From: Deltaproteobacteria bacterium
GTDB lineage: Bacteria; Desulfobacterota; DSM-4660; Desulfatiglandales; HGW-15
NCBI GenBank assembly: GCA_016930835.1
Contig: JAFGGA010000017.1
Location: 1 to 55,048, forward strand
Length of the DNA stretch: 55,048 nt
Reading direction: 5' to 3'
This document shows positions 17,821 to 26,917 of this stretch, in pieces (the stretch's first letter is position 1; every line of letters begins with the position of its first letter). Below the pieces are notes generated by a model that was not told where the DNA came from, searched no databases, and saw nothing but the letters and a program-made list of their open reading frames with translations. A program made the translations under genes and the position numbers.

Positions 17821-19530
17821 ATGGACACCAAAGAAATTTACATGTCGAAGCCCTGGTTAAAATATTACGAAGAAGGCATACCTGAAGAAATAGCTATCCC
17901 GGATGTATCCATCCCTGAATCGTTTGAACAAACGGTTGAAAAGCATGGGAAGAGAACCGCCTTGATCTTCTATGGCAAAAAAATCAGCTACAGCGCCCTC
18001 AAGGACCTAGTCGACCGCTTTGCCACCGCCCTTGCCGACCTTGGTATTCAAAAAGGGGATACAGTGGCCCTGTACCTATTGAATTGCCCCCAATATGTCA
18101 TTGCCTATTTTGCATCTTTAAAACTCGGGGCCAGAATCACTCCCATCAGCCCTGTTTATACCAGTAAAGAGGTCAAACACCAGCTTGTGGATAGTGAGGC
18201 CAAGGCCATCATCAGTGAGGATATTCTCTACGACAATGTACGTAATACAGGTGTCGAAATAGAAAAGGTAATCCTGACCAGCATTGGAAATTACCTCCCT
18301 TTTTTGAAGAGATTGATCGGCCAAAAGACCCTGTCCAACGCTTATAGGGGAACGGCAATACCCACACCCCAATATATTCAAGAAAAAGGGATCTATTTAT
18401 TTAAAGACCTGATTAAAAAATACCCCCCTCAACCGCCGCAAGTGAGTATCAATCCGAAGGAAGATATCGCCGCCCTTCCTTACACCGGTGGAACCACGGG
18501 GCTCCCCAAGGCGGCCATACTCACACATAGCAATATCATATCCCTTCGGACCATGTCCGCATCCTTTACAACCCTATTGAAAGAAGGCGACGAGACGGTT
18601 ATCGCATTCCTGCCGTTCTTTCATATATTTGGACAGGTGGTTGTGATGTTGAATAGCCTTATCCAGGGTTATACCATTGTTCTTTTTACGACCCCGGACG
18701 TGGATGCTATCCTTTCGGACATGGAACGCTACCAGGCATCAGTTTTTTATGGCGTGCCGACGCTCTTTGATGGTCTGAAGGAATATGAAAAAACAGACCG
18801 TGTGGACTGGAGGCGTCTCAAACTGATCATTTGCGGTGCGGATACGTTGCACGATTCCACCATGGAAGGGTGGGAGAGGCGTACCAAGTCCGTTATTTTG
18901 GAAGGCTATGGTATGACGGAGACCACCTCCGGGAGCCATATCACACCCCACCATAGGCCGAAAAGAGGCTCCTTTGGGTTGCCTCTTCCCAATGTCAAGG
19001 CTGCCATAATTGAAGTAGAGGGCACGGAATTCATGCCTGTAAACGAAGTGGGTGAGATGATCTTGAGCGGTCCCCACATCATGCAGGGTTACTGGAAAAG
19101 ACCGGAAGAGACAAAGGAGTCCTTCATAGAAATAGACGGTGAAAAATGGTTGAGGACCGGTGACTTGGTTCGGATGGATGATGAGGGTTATTTTCACTTC
19201 TTCGATCGGAAAAGAGACCTCATTAAATACAAAGGGTATTCGGTATTTGCCAGGCATGTGGAAGAGGTGCTTTACAGCCACCCGCAAATTAAGGCCGCCG
19301 GCGTGGTAGGTGTGCCCGATCCTTCAGTGGGTCAATTAATCAAGGCCTACGTGGTTCTTCAAAGTGAGGCCAGGGGCAGGATCTCAGAGGAGGAAATTAT
19401 GGAATTCTGTCGTCAAAATCTGGCCCATTACAAGGTTCCCAAAATCATCGAGTTCCGGGGCGAGCTCCCCAAGACGGATGTGGGCAAGGTTTCCCGTCGA
19501 GAACTCAGAGAAGAGTTAGAGGATGTCTGA
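17821..19530 (+). CDS. Acyl-CoA ligase (AMP-forming) inside the ABC transporter operon
   Basis: 569 residues of the ANL superfamily. It activates a carboxylic acid with ATP and CoA. Motifs: P-loop YTGGTTGLPKAAILTHSN (about 220-237), the adenylate-binding YGMTETTSG (about 363-371), WLRTGDLVRMDDEGYFHFFDRKRDLIKYKG (about 443-472), and the catalytic lysine in LPKTDVGKVSRRELREE (about 549-565). The closest recognisable class is long-chain fatty-acyl/aryl CoA ligases. Being between permease and ATPase genes, it probably traps the imported acid as a CoA ester. The start at 17821 follows AAGGATGA; an alternative ATG (MSKPWLKYY) lies at 17842. The end overlaps the LivG-type gene by 8 bases. Confidence 0.92.
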   Translation: MDTKEIYMSKPWLKYYEEGIPEEIAIPDVSIPESFEQTVEKHGKRTALIFYGKKISYSALKDLVDRFATALADLGIQKGDTVALYLLNCPQYVIAYFASLKLGARITPISPVYTSKEVKHQLVDSEAKAIISEDILYDNVRNTGVEIEKVILTSIGNYLPFLKRLIGQKTLSNAYRGTAIPTPQYIQEKGIYLFKDLIKKYPPQPPQVSINPKEDIAALPYTGGTTGLPKAAILTHSNIISLRTMSASFTTLLKEGDETVIAFLPFFHIFGQVVVMLNSLIQGYTIVLFTTPDVDAILSDMERYQASVFYGVPTLFDGLKEYEKTDRVDWRRLKLIICGADTLHDSTMEGWERRTKSVILEGYGMTETTSGSHITPHHRPKRGSFGLPLPNVKAAIIEVEGTEFMPVNEVGEMILSGPHIMQGYWKRPEETKESFIEIDGEKWLRTGDLVRMDDEGYFHFFDRKRDLIKYKGYSVFARHVEEVLYSHPQIKAAGVVGVPDPSVGQLIKAYVVLQSEARGRISEEEIMEFCRQNLAHYKVPKIIEFRGELPKTDVGKVSRRELREELEDV

Positions 19531-20299
19531 TATGGATGCCCCTTTTTTGGATATCAAGGGCTTGGATAAGAGTTTTGGAGGACTCCGAGCCATTAATAAC
19601 GTCCATATTCATATGGCCCAAAAAGAGGTCTTAGGCCTCATCGGCCCAAACGGTGCCGGCAAAACAACCTTAATCCGTCTTATCATGGGCATATTAAGAC
19701 CTGACACCGGAAGCGTTCGTTTTAGAGGTAAAGAGGTAGTCGGTCGAAAAACATGGACCATCGTAAATATGGGCATTGCCAGTACTTTTCAGAATATGCG
19801 ACCATTCCGACGTTTACCCATCATCGCTAATGTTATGGTCTCTTGCCAGTGTCCCCGGGCCATGAAGCGGGGCGAGTGGGTCAAAAAAATCGAGGCTAAG
19901 GCCATGGATGCCCTCGAATTCGCCGGTATTTCCGATATGGCCCTGGAGGATGCATCCACCCTTTCCCAAGGGGATCTAAAGCGGCTGGAGGTTGCCCGGG
20001 CCATTGCAACGGAGCCTGACCTCCTCCTCTTGGATGAGCCTTTCGGCGGGCTGAGTCCTGCTGAAACGGATTTGATGGCTAAATCCATCAAAAGACTTCA
20101 CAAGGGCGGTCGGTTTGGAAGATTGCATAGTGAAGGACCGGCCATGATCATCGTAGAACACAAACTTCAACAACTCATGAAGATCGTAGATCGGATTGTG
20201 GTACTCGACTTCGGGACCATCATTGCGGACGGTCCACCGGAAGAGGTTGTAAAAAACGAAAAAGTCATTGAGGCCTATCTAGGCCAAGGAGGAGTGTAA
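19523..20299 (+). CDS. ABC transporter ATPase, LivG type
   Basis: 258 residues. Walker A GPNGAGKTT (about 39-47), Q-loop FQNMRPF, signature STLSQGDLKRLEVARAIATEP (LSQGD in place of LSGGQ, a variant of the LivG LSYGQ form), Walker B LLLLDEPFGGLSP, H-loop IVEHK. The start overlaps the CoA ligase stop by 8 bases (ATG 19523; a second ATG at 19532 is possible), so translation is likely coupled. Confidence 0.93.
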   Translation: MSDMDAPFLDIKGLDKSFGGLRAINNVHIHMAQKEVLGLIGPNGAGKTTLIRLIMGILRPDTGSVRFRGKEVVGRKTWTIVNMGIASTFQNMRPFRRLPIIANVMVSCQCPRAMKRGEWVKKIEAKAMDALEFAGISDMALEDASTLSQGDLKRLEVARAIATEPDLLLLDEPFGGLSPAETDLMAKSIKRLHKGGRFGRLHSEGPAMIIVEHKLQQLMKIVDRIVVLDFGTIIADGPPEEVVKNEKVIEAYLGQGGV

Positions 20300-20302
20300 A
20301 CT

Positions 20303-21052
20303 TTGCTTCTGGACGTTACCAATCTAACGGTTTCTTATGATAAAGCCGTACTCCTCAATAACATCAGCATGCATGTCGATGAGGGCGAACTGGTCAGTAT
20401 GGTCGGTCCCAACGGGGCCGGCAAATCCACGTTATTGAGGACCATCAGCGGTTTGGTGGCCTGGGAAAAGGAAATCACCCGTCGATCGACTCAGGGAGAC
20501 ATCATCATTAAAGGATCGGTGATCTTTAACGGGGAAAGGATGGATCAGATTCCGGCCAACGAAATTGTCAAAAAGGGACTGATCCATTGTCCCGAACGAC
20601 GACGACCGTTTCGTGAAATGACGGTGCTCGACAACCTGATGGCGGGCGCCTATCTCATGAAAGATAAAATACAAACTCAGGAAAATCTGGATCAGGTATA
20701 TCAATTATTTCCTGTCCTTCACGGTCGATCGAAACAAATATCCGGGACCTTATCAGGTGGCGAACAACAGATGCTTGCAGTTGGAAGAGCCTTGATGTCC
20801 ACGCCCAAGTTGTTGTGCATTGATGAACCCTCTACCGGCCTTGCTCCCATGATGCGTGATGAAGTCTTCAAAAAGATAATGGAGATCAAAAAGCTTGGAA
20901 TCACTATTCTTCTGGTGGAGCAAGAGGTCAAGATGGTCTTTACAATGACAACCCGCAATTATGTCCTTTCATCAGGGAAAATCATTGCTGAAGGGACCGG
21001 CGACCAACTGCTTCAAGATGAAATCATCCGAAAAACCTATCTCGGTCTTTAA
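20303..21052 (+). CDS. ABC transporter ATPase, LivF type
   Basis: 249 residues starting at a TTG codon at 20303; AAGGAGGAG at 20286-20294 gives ideal spacing and no ATG lies before Walker A. Motifs: GPNGAGKST, the LivF-type segment GLIHCPERRRPFREMTVLDNL, signature GTLSGGEQQMLAVGRALMSTPKLLCIDEPSTGLAP, H-loop LLVEQEV. With the LivG-type subunit it forms the ATPase heterodimer and closes the transporter operon. Confidence 0.93.
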   Translation: MLLDVTNLTVSYDKAVLLNNISMHVDEGELVSMVGPNGAGKSTLLRTISGLVAWEKEITRRSTQGDIIIKGSVIFNGERMDQIPANEIVKKGLIHCPERRRPFREMTVLDNLMAGAYLMKDKIQTQENLDQVYQLFPVLHGRSKQISGTLSGGEQQMLAVGRALMSTPKLLCIDEPSTGLAPMMRDEVFKKIMEIKKLGITILLVEQEVKMVFTMTTRNYVLSSGKIIAEGTGDQLLQDEIIRKTYLGL

Positions 21053-21360
21053 TATAAATGAAACATGTCTTTCTGCCTAAGATACTGGGGATCGCATTCT
21101 CCTTTCTAGAAACATTTTCATGTCTAACCAGATCCAAAAAGGATGAACCCCCATAAAGATGAAATGACCTGAATACGCAGCTTGGTTTGCGGAGGAGGAT
21201 ATGTTTACTGTTTATGGCTTACGGGGACAAGATTGAAGAAGATAAAGATTTCAATAGAATATCCTATACCATATACCTTACACCTTATACCATTTAATAT
21301 CGCCTAGCAAAAACGAACATAACCGAACAGCATTAAACCTTGAGGATAAGGGAGACGTTC

Positions 21361-22485
21361 ATGCCTGAACTTTTTGAAAAGACAAGCATCAATGGGATGG
21401 AACTTAGCAACCGCTTTGTCCGTTCCGCCACTTGGGAAGGCATGTCCACGGATGATGGTACATGTACCCCTCGCCTGGTGGCCCTCATGGGGGAGTTGGC
21501 CCAAGGTGGCGTGGGGCTTATTATCAGTAGCCATGCATACATTCGAAAGGATGGGCAGGCGGCCCCTTGGCAACTTGGGGTTTACAAGGACGATCAAATC
21601 GAAGGGCTTCAAAAAATGACAGCCGCGGTTCATGAACACGGTGGAAAAATCATCCTCCAGCTTGCCCATGCGGGCTACTTTGCAAATCGTAAATTAATAG
21701 GGCAGTCACCTATGGCCCTTTCAAAAGTCGAAGGGATCGGCAAAGGCGAACGTATTGAGATGAGTGACCAATTTATTAAAGACCTTATCGAAGACTTCGG
21801 CCTTGCGGGCCGCCGGGCCAAAGATGCCGGGTTTGATGGGGTTCAGATCCACGCTGCGCACGGATATCTTCTTTCCCAATCTTTATCCCCGGCCTTTAAC
21901 AAAAGAAAAAAACCCTACGGAGGTTCACTCGAAAATCGTGCATGTTTGGTCTTGGAGGTGCTCGCAAGCTTGAGGGAAAATTTAGGAGGTGAATATCCTA
22001 TACTTATAAAAATGAATAATGAAGATTTTATTAAAGACGGCCTCACGTTGGAAGACGCTCTTGAAATCGCCGTATTGCTGCAAGAGGGCGGCATCGATGC
22101 CATCGAGGTCAGCGGTGGTACCTTTATCTCCGGGCCATTAAGTCCTTCCAGGGAAAAGATTAGTTCGGAGCAGAAAGAAGCCTATTTTCGAGAGGCGGGG
22201 AAGCGTTTTAAAGGGACCCTAAACATTCCCATCATACTGGTCGGTGGCATACGATCATTTACCGTGGCCGAGAAAATGCTGGATGATGGGGTAGCTGATT
22301 ATTTCTCCATGAGTCGACCCTTTATCCGAGAACCAGCCCTTATCAAACGATGGAAGGATGGGGATCTTGGAAAAGCTGCCTGCATCTCGGACAACCAATG
22401 CTTTATCCCCGGTCACGAGGGAGAAGGTATCTATTGCGTGGTGGAAAAGAAGCTGCAGAGCAAAAAGCAGAGAGAATCAACGTAA
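21361..22485 (+). CDS. Old-yellow-enzyme family NADH:flavin oxidoreductase
   Basis: 374 residues from ATG at 21361, chosen over a TTG at 21340 because GGGAG lies 7 bases upstream and relatives begin MPELFEK. It is an FMN TIM-barrel: NRFVRSATWEGMSTDDG, the active-site pair in IHAAHGYLLSQSLSPAFNKRKKPYGGSLENR (about 161-192), and the phosphate-binding VGGIRSFTVAEKML and SMSRPFIREP. It lacks the C-terminal flavoprotein half of dienoyl-CoA reductases. Its C terminus has CISDNQCF...YCV, where relatives with a [4Fe-4S] cluster have CISCNxC. It may reduce an activated double bond, for example in an enoate or enoyl-CoA, as part of catabolism of the imported acid; the substrate is unknown. Confidence 0.88.
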   Translation: MPELFEKTSINGMELSNRFVRSATWEGMSTDDGTCTPRLVALMGELAQGGVGLIISSHAYIRKDGQAAPWQLGVYKDDQIEGLQKMTAAVHEHGGKIILQLAHAGYFANRKLIGQSPMALSKVEGIGKGERIEMSDQFIKDLIEDFGLAGRRAKDAGFDGVQIHAAHGYLLSQSLSPAFNKRKKPYGGSLENRACLVLEVLASLRENLGGEYPILIKMNNEDFIKDGLTLEDALEIAVLLQEGGIDAIEVSGGTFISGPLSPSREKISSEQKEAYFREAGKRFKGTLNIPIILVGGIRSFTVAEKMLDDGVADYFSMSRPFIREPALIKRWKDGDLGKAACISDNQCFIPGHEGEGIYCVVEKKLQSKKQREST

Positions 22486-22624
22486 ATAAACAACATTTCG
22501 CTTTCATGGAGGAAATCTTCAAACTTCCTCCACGCTCCTTACCTCCCTTCACTTAGGACCTTGCCTTACAAATCCGCATTTTGTATCATAATAACAAAAA
22601 CCAGTTTATGAGAAGGAAAGACAG

Positions 22625-24712
22625 ATGAACAACGGAATCCATTGGAAAAAGACCCACTGCGCCAGGATGGACCACGGTGGTTGCGCCCTCTTGGTGGGAG
22701 TGAAGGATAACCATATCATTCGGATCAAAGGGGACCCGGACGGTTATTTAAATAAAGGCTATACATGCCCAAAAGGACTGGCATCCCATGAACGGTTGAC
22801 CCACCCTGATCGACTCAGGCATCCCCTCAAACGAATCGGAGAAAGAGGGGAAGGGAAATGGGAAAGAATCACATGGTCGGAAGCCCTAGAGACCATTGTC
22901 AAGAACCTTAGGGGGGTTAAGGAAACCTATGGTGCAAAGGCTGTTGCCTTCTGTCAAGGTATGCCTAAGGGTATTGAACATTTCGGACTCATTCGCCTGG
23001 CCAATACCTTCGGGTCACCCAATGTGGTGGCCACCCAGGATGTTTGCCATGCCCCCCGGGAGATATCCGGGGTCATGACCTGCGGATTCTATCCAGTGGC
23101 TGATTTTCATCATAAGAGTGAACTGGTCATTCTCTGGGGAAGCAATATCACCGCTACCAATGAAGAGGGCGAGATTTGCAGTCTCTTATTTGACCAATTG
23201 AAACAGGGGACGGATCTCATTGTTATTGATCCCCGCAGGACGGATCTGGGCGGCAGGGCCAAATATTGGCTTCAAATACGGCCCGGCTCGGATAATGCCC
23301 TGGCCCTTGCCTTCATAAACGTGATCATCCAAGAAAATCTATACGACAAAGACTTTACCGCAAACTGGATCCATGGTTTCAATGAACTGGCATCAACAAT
23401 TACGGATTATTCGCCGGAATACATGTCCCAATATACATGGATTTCGCCCGAGCTTATTCGAAAGGCCGCCCGGGCATACGCAAAGTCCAGGCCGGCTGCG
23501 ATCCAATGGGGTAACCCTATAGAACAAAACATCCAAACATTTGATACCTCCAGGGCCCTTATCAGCCTGATGGCTATTTGCGGAAATCTGGATATAGCAG
23601 GAGGCAATATCCAGGCTAATGAACCACCCTTTAAGAGCCTTGGCAAATTCGTCAGGGCGGATCTGCTTCCGTCAAAAAGAAAAGAAATGATCCACGTCCA
23701 TCATGGGGGCCTTCCCAAGTTGATGACCATTCCGCCGGCATATTTTAAAAAAGCGGTCCTGGAGGGTGTACCCTATCCCATGAAGGCCGCCTATGTCCAG
23801 TGTGCTAATCCTCTATTGGCACAAGGGCATAGTCCCAGCACACTCGAAGCGTTCATGAACCTGGATTTTATTGCCGTAGCGGACATCTTCATGACGCCCA
23901 CGGCATCCCTGGCGGATATCGTACTTCCGGCGGCCACCCATTTCGAGTTTAACGACATCGGGCATTGCGGTCTGGGACACGGTGTCCTGCTTGCCAGGCC
24001 CAAGGTGGTGGACCCGCCGGAAGAGTGCTGGCCGGATATTAAGATTATCAATGAACTGGGTAAGGCCATGACCCGGAAAGAATATTGGTACGATGATTAT
24101 CATGATATACTCGATGAGTTGCTGGAACCTACTGGACTAGATTTTGCGCAATTTGCCGATATGGGTTATATAAAAGGCGAAGAACGTTTTCAAAAATACC
24201 TGGATTCCGGTTTTCGCACTGCTTCAGGCAAAGTGGAGCTTATGTTGACCGAGGCGGAGAAAAACAAGGTTTCACCTCTGCCCGTATGGAAAGGCCCTCC
24301 GGAAAAGGATGACCCCGCATTCCCCTTGGTACTCACCAGTGCCAAAGATCCGAATTACCTTCATTCTTCTTATCGATGGCTGGAGCCTTTACGTAAACGA
24401 AGACCGAATCCCTTGATAGAAATTCATCCGGAAACCGCCGCAAAGCTGAATATCAAAGAGGGAGACCCGGTCGTTATTGAGACCCTAAGCGGGACCATTA
24501 CACAAACAGCCAAACTGACGGATGAGATTCATCCGCGCGTCGTTAACGCGGCATATGGATGGTGGTTTCCCGAAGACGGGACAGACCCCCAATATGGATG
24601 GAAAAAATCCAATTACAATATGCTCACCTCCATGGATAAGATAGGAAAGGAGTTCGGCACACCCAATCTCAAAGGAATTGGATGCCGAATACGAAGACAA
24701 GGATCTGTTTAA
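22625..24712 (+). CDS. Molybdopterin-dependent oxidoreductase (DMSO reductase family)
   Basis: 695 residues, cytoplasmic (no signal peptide). The N-terminal cluster region reads THCARMDHGGCALLVGV...GYTCPKG: Cys12, Cys20 and Cys48 are present, but Asp16 stands where most relatives have the second cysteine. The Mo/W-bis-pyranopterin domains follow (VILWGSNITATNEEG, IDPRRTDLGGRAKYWLQIRPGSDNALALAF), with Cys141 in QDVCHAPREISG the likely metal ligand, and a C-terminal molydopterin dinucleotide-binding domain (LTSAKDPNYLHSSYRWL...LIEIHPETAAKLNI). No small subunit is adjacent. It follows the OYE-like gene by 139 bases. The substrate is unknown; hydroxylase, hydratase or dehydrogenase roles occur in this group. 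Confidence 0.88.
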   Translation: MNNGIHWKKTHCARMDHGGCALLVGVKDNHIIRIKGDPDGYLNKGYTCPKGLASHERLTHPDRLRHPLKRIGERGEGKWERITWSEALETIVKNLRGVKETYGAKAVAFCQGMPKGIEHFGLIRLANTFGSPNVVATQDVCHAPREISGVMTCGFYPVADFHHKSELVILWGSNITATNEEGEICSLLFDQLKQGTDLIVIDPRRTDLGGRAKYWLQIRPGSDNALALAFINVIIQENLYDKDFTANWIHGFNELASTITDYSPEYMSQYTWISPELIRKAARAYAKSRPAAIQWGNPIEQNIQTFDTSRALISLMAICGNLDIAGGNIQANEPPFKSLGKFVRADLLPSKRKEMIHVHHGGLPKLMTIPPAYFKKAVLEGVPYPMKAAYVQCANPLLAQGHSPSTLEAFMNLDFIAVADIFMTPTASLADIVLPAATHFEFNDIGHCGLGHGVLLARPKVVDPPEECWPDIKIINELGKAMTRKEYWYDDYHDILDELLEPTGLDFAQFADMGYIKGEERFQKYLDSGFRTASGKVELMLTEAEKNKVSPLPVWKGPPEKDDPAFPLVLTSAKDPNYLHSSYRWLEPLRKRRPNPLIEIHPETAAKLNIKEGDPVVIETLSGTITQTAKLTDEIHPRVVNAAYGWWFPEDGTDPQYGWKKSNYNMLTSMDKIGKEFGTPNLKGIGCRIRRQGSV

Positions 24713-24833
24713 ATCCTCCAAACATCACTCCGAAGGTGTACCTTTTGAAAATTTCTTTCGTCCGGAACGAAGGGCTTATTCTCACGATGTCAGTCAAAAT
24801 ATAATATACAAATTTGCAGATATTCTAAATAAT

Positions 24834-24879
24834 AATACATTTATGTATATTACAATTCTATTTATAACATAAATGTATT
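24834..24879. promoter_or_regulatory. Two dyads, candidate enhancer-binding-protein sites
   Basis: ATACATTTATGTAT (24835-24848) and ACATAAATGT (24867-24876) are each palindromic around a 2-bp centre, with centres 30 bp apart (about three helical turns). Together they form a perfect 12-bp inverted repeat, AATACATTTATG / CATAAATGTATT. They lie about 120 and 150 bp upstream of the inferred transcription start, the usual place for NtrC-class activator sites. Confidence 0.5.
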
Positions 24880-24966
24880 TACCTTGCTCTCGCCTTTCAT
24901 GCATCTGCTTTAAAAATTCCAAGCAAATACAATCACATAGACAGACAAGACCCTCCCAGATAAAAA

Positions 24967-24982
24967 TGGTACGAGCCTTGCT
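24967..24982 (+). promoter_or_regulatory. Sigma54 (-24/-12) promoter of glnB-amtB
   Basis: TGGTACGAGCCTTGCT matches the consensus TGGCAC-N5-TTGCW with one mismatch; the invariant GG (24968-24969) and GC (24980-24981) are separated by exactly 10 bases. The glnB start is 68 bases downstream. Nitrogen-regulated glnB/amtB operons are classic sigma54 targets. Confidence 0.8.
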
Positions 24983-25011
24983 CTATGCATTGAAAACCTG
25001 TCACAGGATAA

Positions 25012-25389
<378 letters not shown>

Positions 25390-25407
25390 AAAGGAAGGTT
25401 ATATATC

Positions 25408-26751
25408 ATGAAAATAAAATACATCATTATATCTATACTCTTGTTACTACCATATTTGGGTGTGGCATGGGCGGAGGACGGCAACAGCCCGCCAACACCA
25501 TTCACCAATAAAGAAGCCATCGAGCTTGTTCAATCCCATGCTGATTATCTATGGACCTTAATTGCAGCCGCATTGGTGTTCTTCATGCAAGCCGGGTTTG
25601 CCATGGTAGAGGCCGGTTTTACACGCGCTAAAAATGCCGTAAACATCATGATGAAAAACCTTATGGATTTTTCAATGGGGTCGCTGGCTTATTGGGCTAT
25701 CGGCTTCGGTATTATGTTTGGCATTTCCAAGTCAGGCTGGATTGGAACCTCGGGTTTCTTTCTAAGTGACTTCTCTAGGGACGGCGATCCATGGGTATTT
25801 GCGTTCTGGATGTTTCAAGTCGTCTTTGCAGCTACAGCAGCCACCATTGTCTCAGGTGCCATGGCGGAAAGGACCAAATTCTCAGGCTATATCATCTATA
25901 GCATATTTATCAGCGCGATTATTTATCCCGTCTTCGGCAGTTGGGCCTGGGGCGGCCTCTATAAGGGCGGTGGATGGTTGGAAAGTCTCGGTTTTATCGA
26001 TTTTGCAGGCTCAACCGTTGTCCATTCCGTCGGCGGCTGGGCCGCATTGGCAGGAGCTATTGTGCTGGGGCCGCGCTTGGGAAAATATGGAAAAGGCGGC
26101 ACAATCAAACCAATCCTTGGGCACAATATCCCTCTGGCGGCTCTGGGAGTCTTCATCCTCTGGCTGGGATGGTTTGGGTTTAATCCGGGTTCCACCACCG
26201 CGGCATCAAAAGATATCGCCATGATCTTTGTCAACACCAATCTGGCTGCGGCAGCAGGAGCTGTTTTGGCGATGTTCACATCCTGGATAAAATTCGGTAA
26301 ACCGGAAGTGGGTATGAGCCTGAACGGCGCATTGGCAGGCCTGGTGGCCATAACTGCACCATGCGCAACTGTATCGCCATCAAGCGCGGTCATAATAGGC
26401 GCGATCGCAGGTGTCATCGTTGTTTTTTCAGTTCTCTTCTTTGATCGCATCAAAGTGGATGATCCGGTTGGTGCCATCTCTGTCCACGGTGTGAACGGCG
26501 CATGGGGAACGTTGGCGGCCGGTATCTTTTACATGGAAGGGACATCCGCGAAGATAATCGGGGTCCAACTCCTGGGTATAGGCTCTGCTTTTATTTGGAC
26601 ATTTTGCACAGCCTTCCTGATGTTTAAAATCATCGATAAAACCATGGGATTAAGGGTTTCACCTGAAGAAGAGGCGGAAGGTTTGGATTATGCGGAACAC
26701 CGCGGGAATGCGTATCCGGATTTCGAGATTTCATCCTATGTCCAACACTAA
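25408..26751 (+). CDS. amtB: Ammonium transporter AmtB
   Basis: 447 residues. Residues 1-22 form a cleavable signal peptide, then eleven membrane segments as in AmtB. The twin pore histidines are His206 (VVHSVGGW) and His360 (SVHGVNGAWGT). The signature AGFAMVEAGFTRAKNAVNIMMKNLMD and the C-terminal GLDYAEHRGNAYPDF, which contacts PII, are present. It is co-transcribed with glnB from the sigma54 promoter. Confidence 0.96.
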   Translation: MKIKYIIISILLLLPYLGVAWAEDGNSPPTPFTNKEAIELVQSHADYLWTLIAAALVFFMQAGFAMVEAGFTRAKNAVNIMMKNLMDFSMGSLAYWAIGFGIMFGISKSGWIGTSGFFLSDFSRDGDPWVFAFWMFQVVFAATAATIVSGAMAERTKFSGYIIYSIFISAIIYPVFGSWAWGGLYKGGGWLESLGFIDFAGSTVVHSVGGWAALAGAIVLGPRLGKYGKGGTIKPILGHNIPLAALGVFILWLGWFGFNPGSTTAASKDIAMIFVNTNLAAAAGAVLAMFTSWIKFGKPEVGMSLNGALAGLVAITAPCATVSPSSAVIIGAIAGVIVVFSVLFFDRIKVDDPVGAISVHGVNGAWGTLAAGIFYMEGTSAKIIGVQLLGIGSAFIWTFCTAFLMFKIIDKTMGLRVSPEEEAEGLDYAEHRGNAYPDFEISSYVQH

Positions 26752-26917
26752 AAACGGAGCGGATGCAGAACCTTTACTTGTTTTGAATAATGAATGCATT
26801 GTCTGTCTCGAACCGGGAGATTGGCTCCAGACAGACCCCCTTCAATAGGCTTATATATTCAAAAAAATAATTATTTTAAAAATAACCAATTCAAAAAAAG
26901 AAAGATTGGAGAAAAAA

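Noticed and set aside
21200-21235. 11-codon frame with a GGAGGAGG ribosome binding site before the OYE-like gene
   Set aside because: Very short, no hairpin or family evidence for a leader peptide; could be chance.
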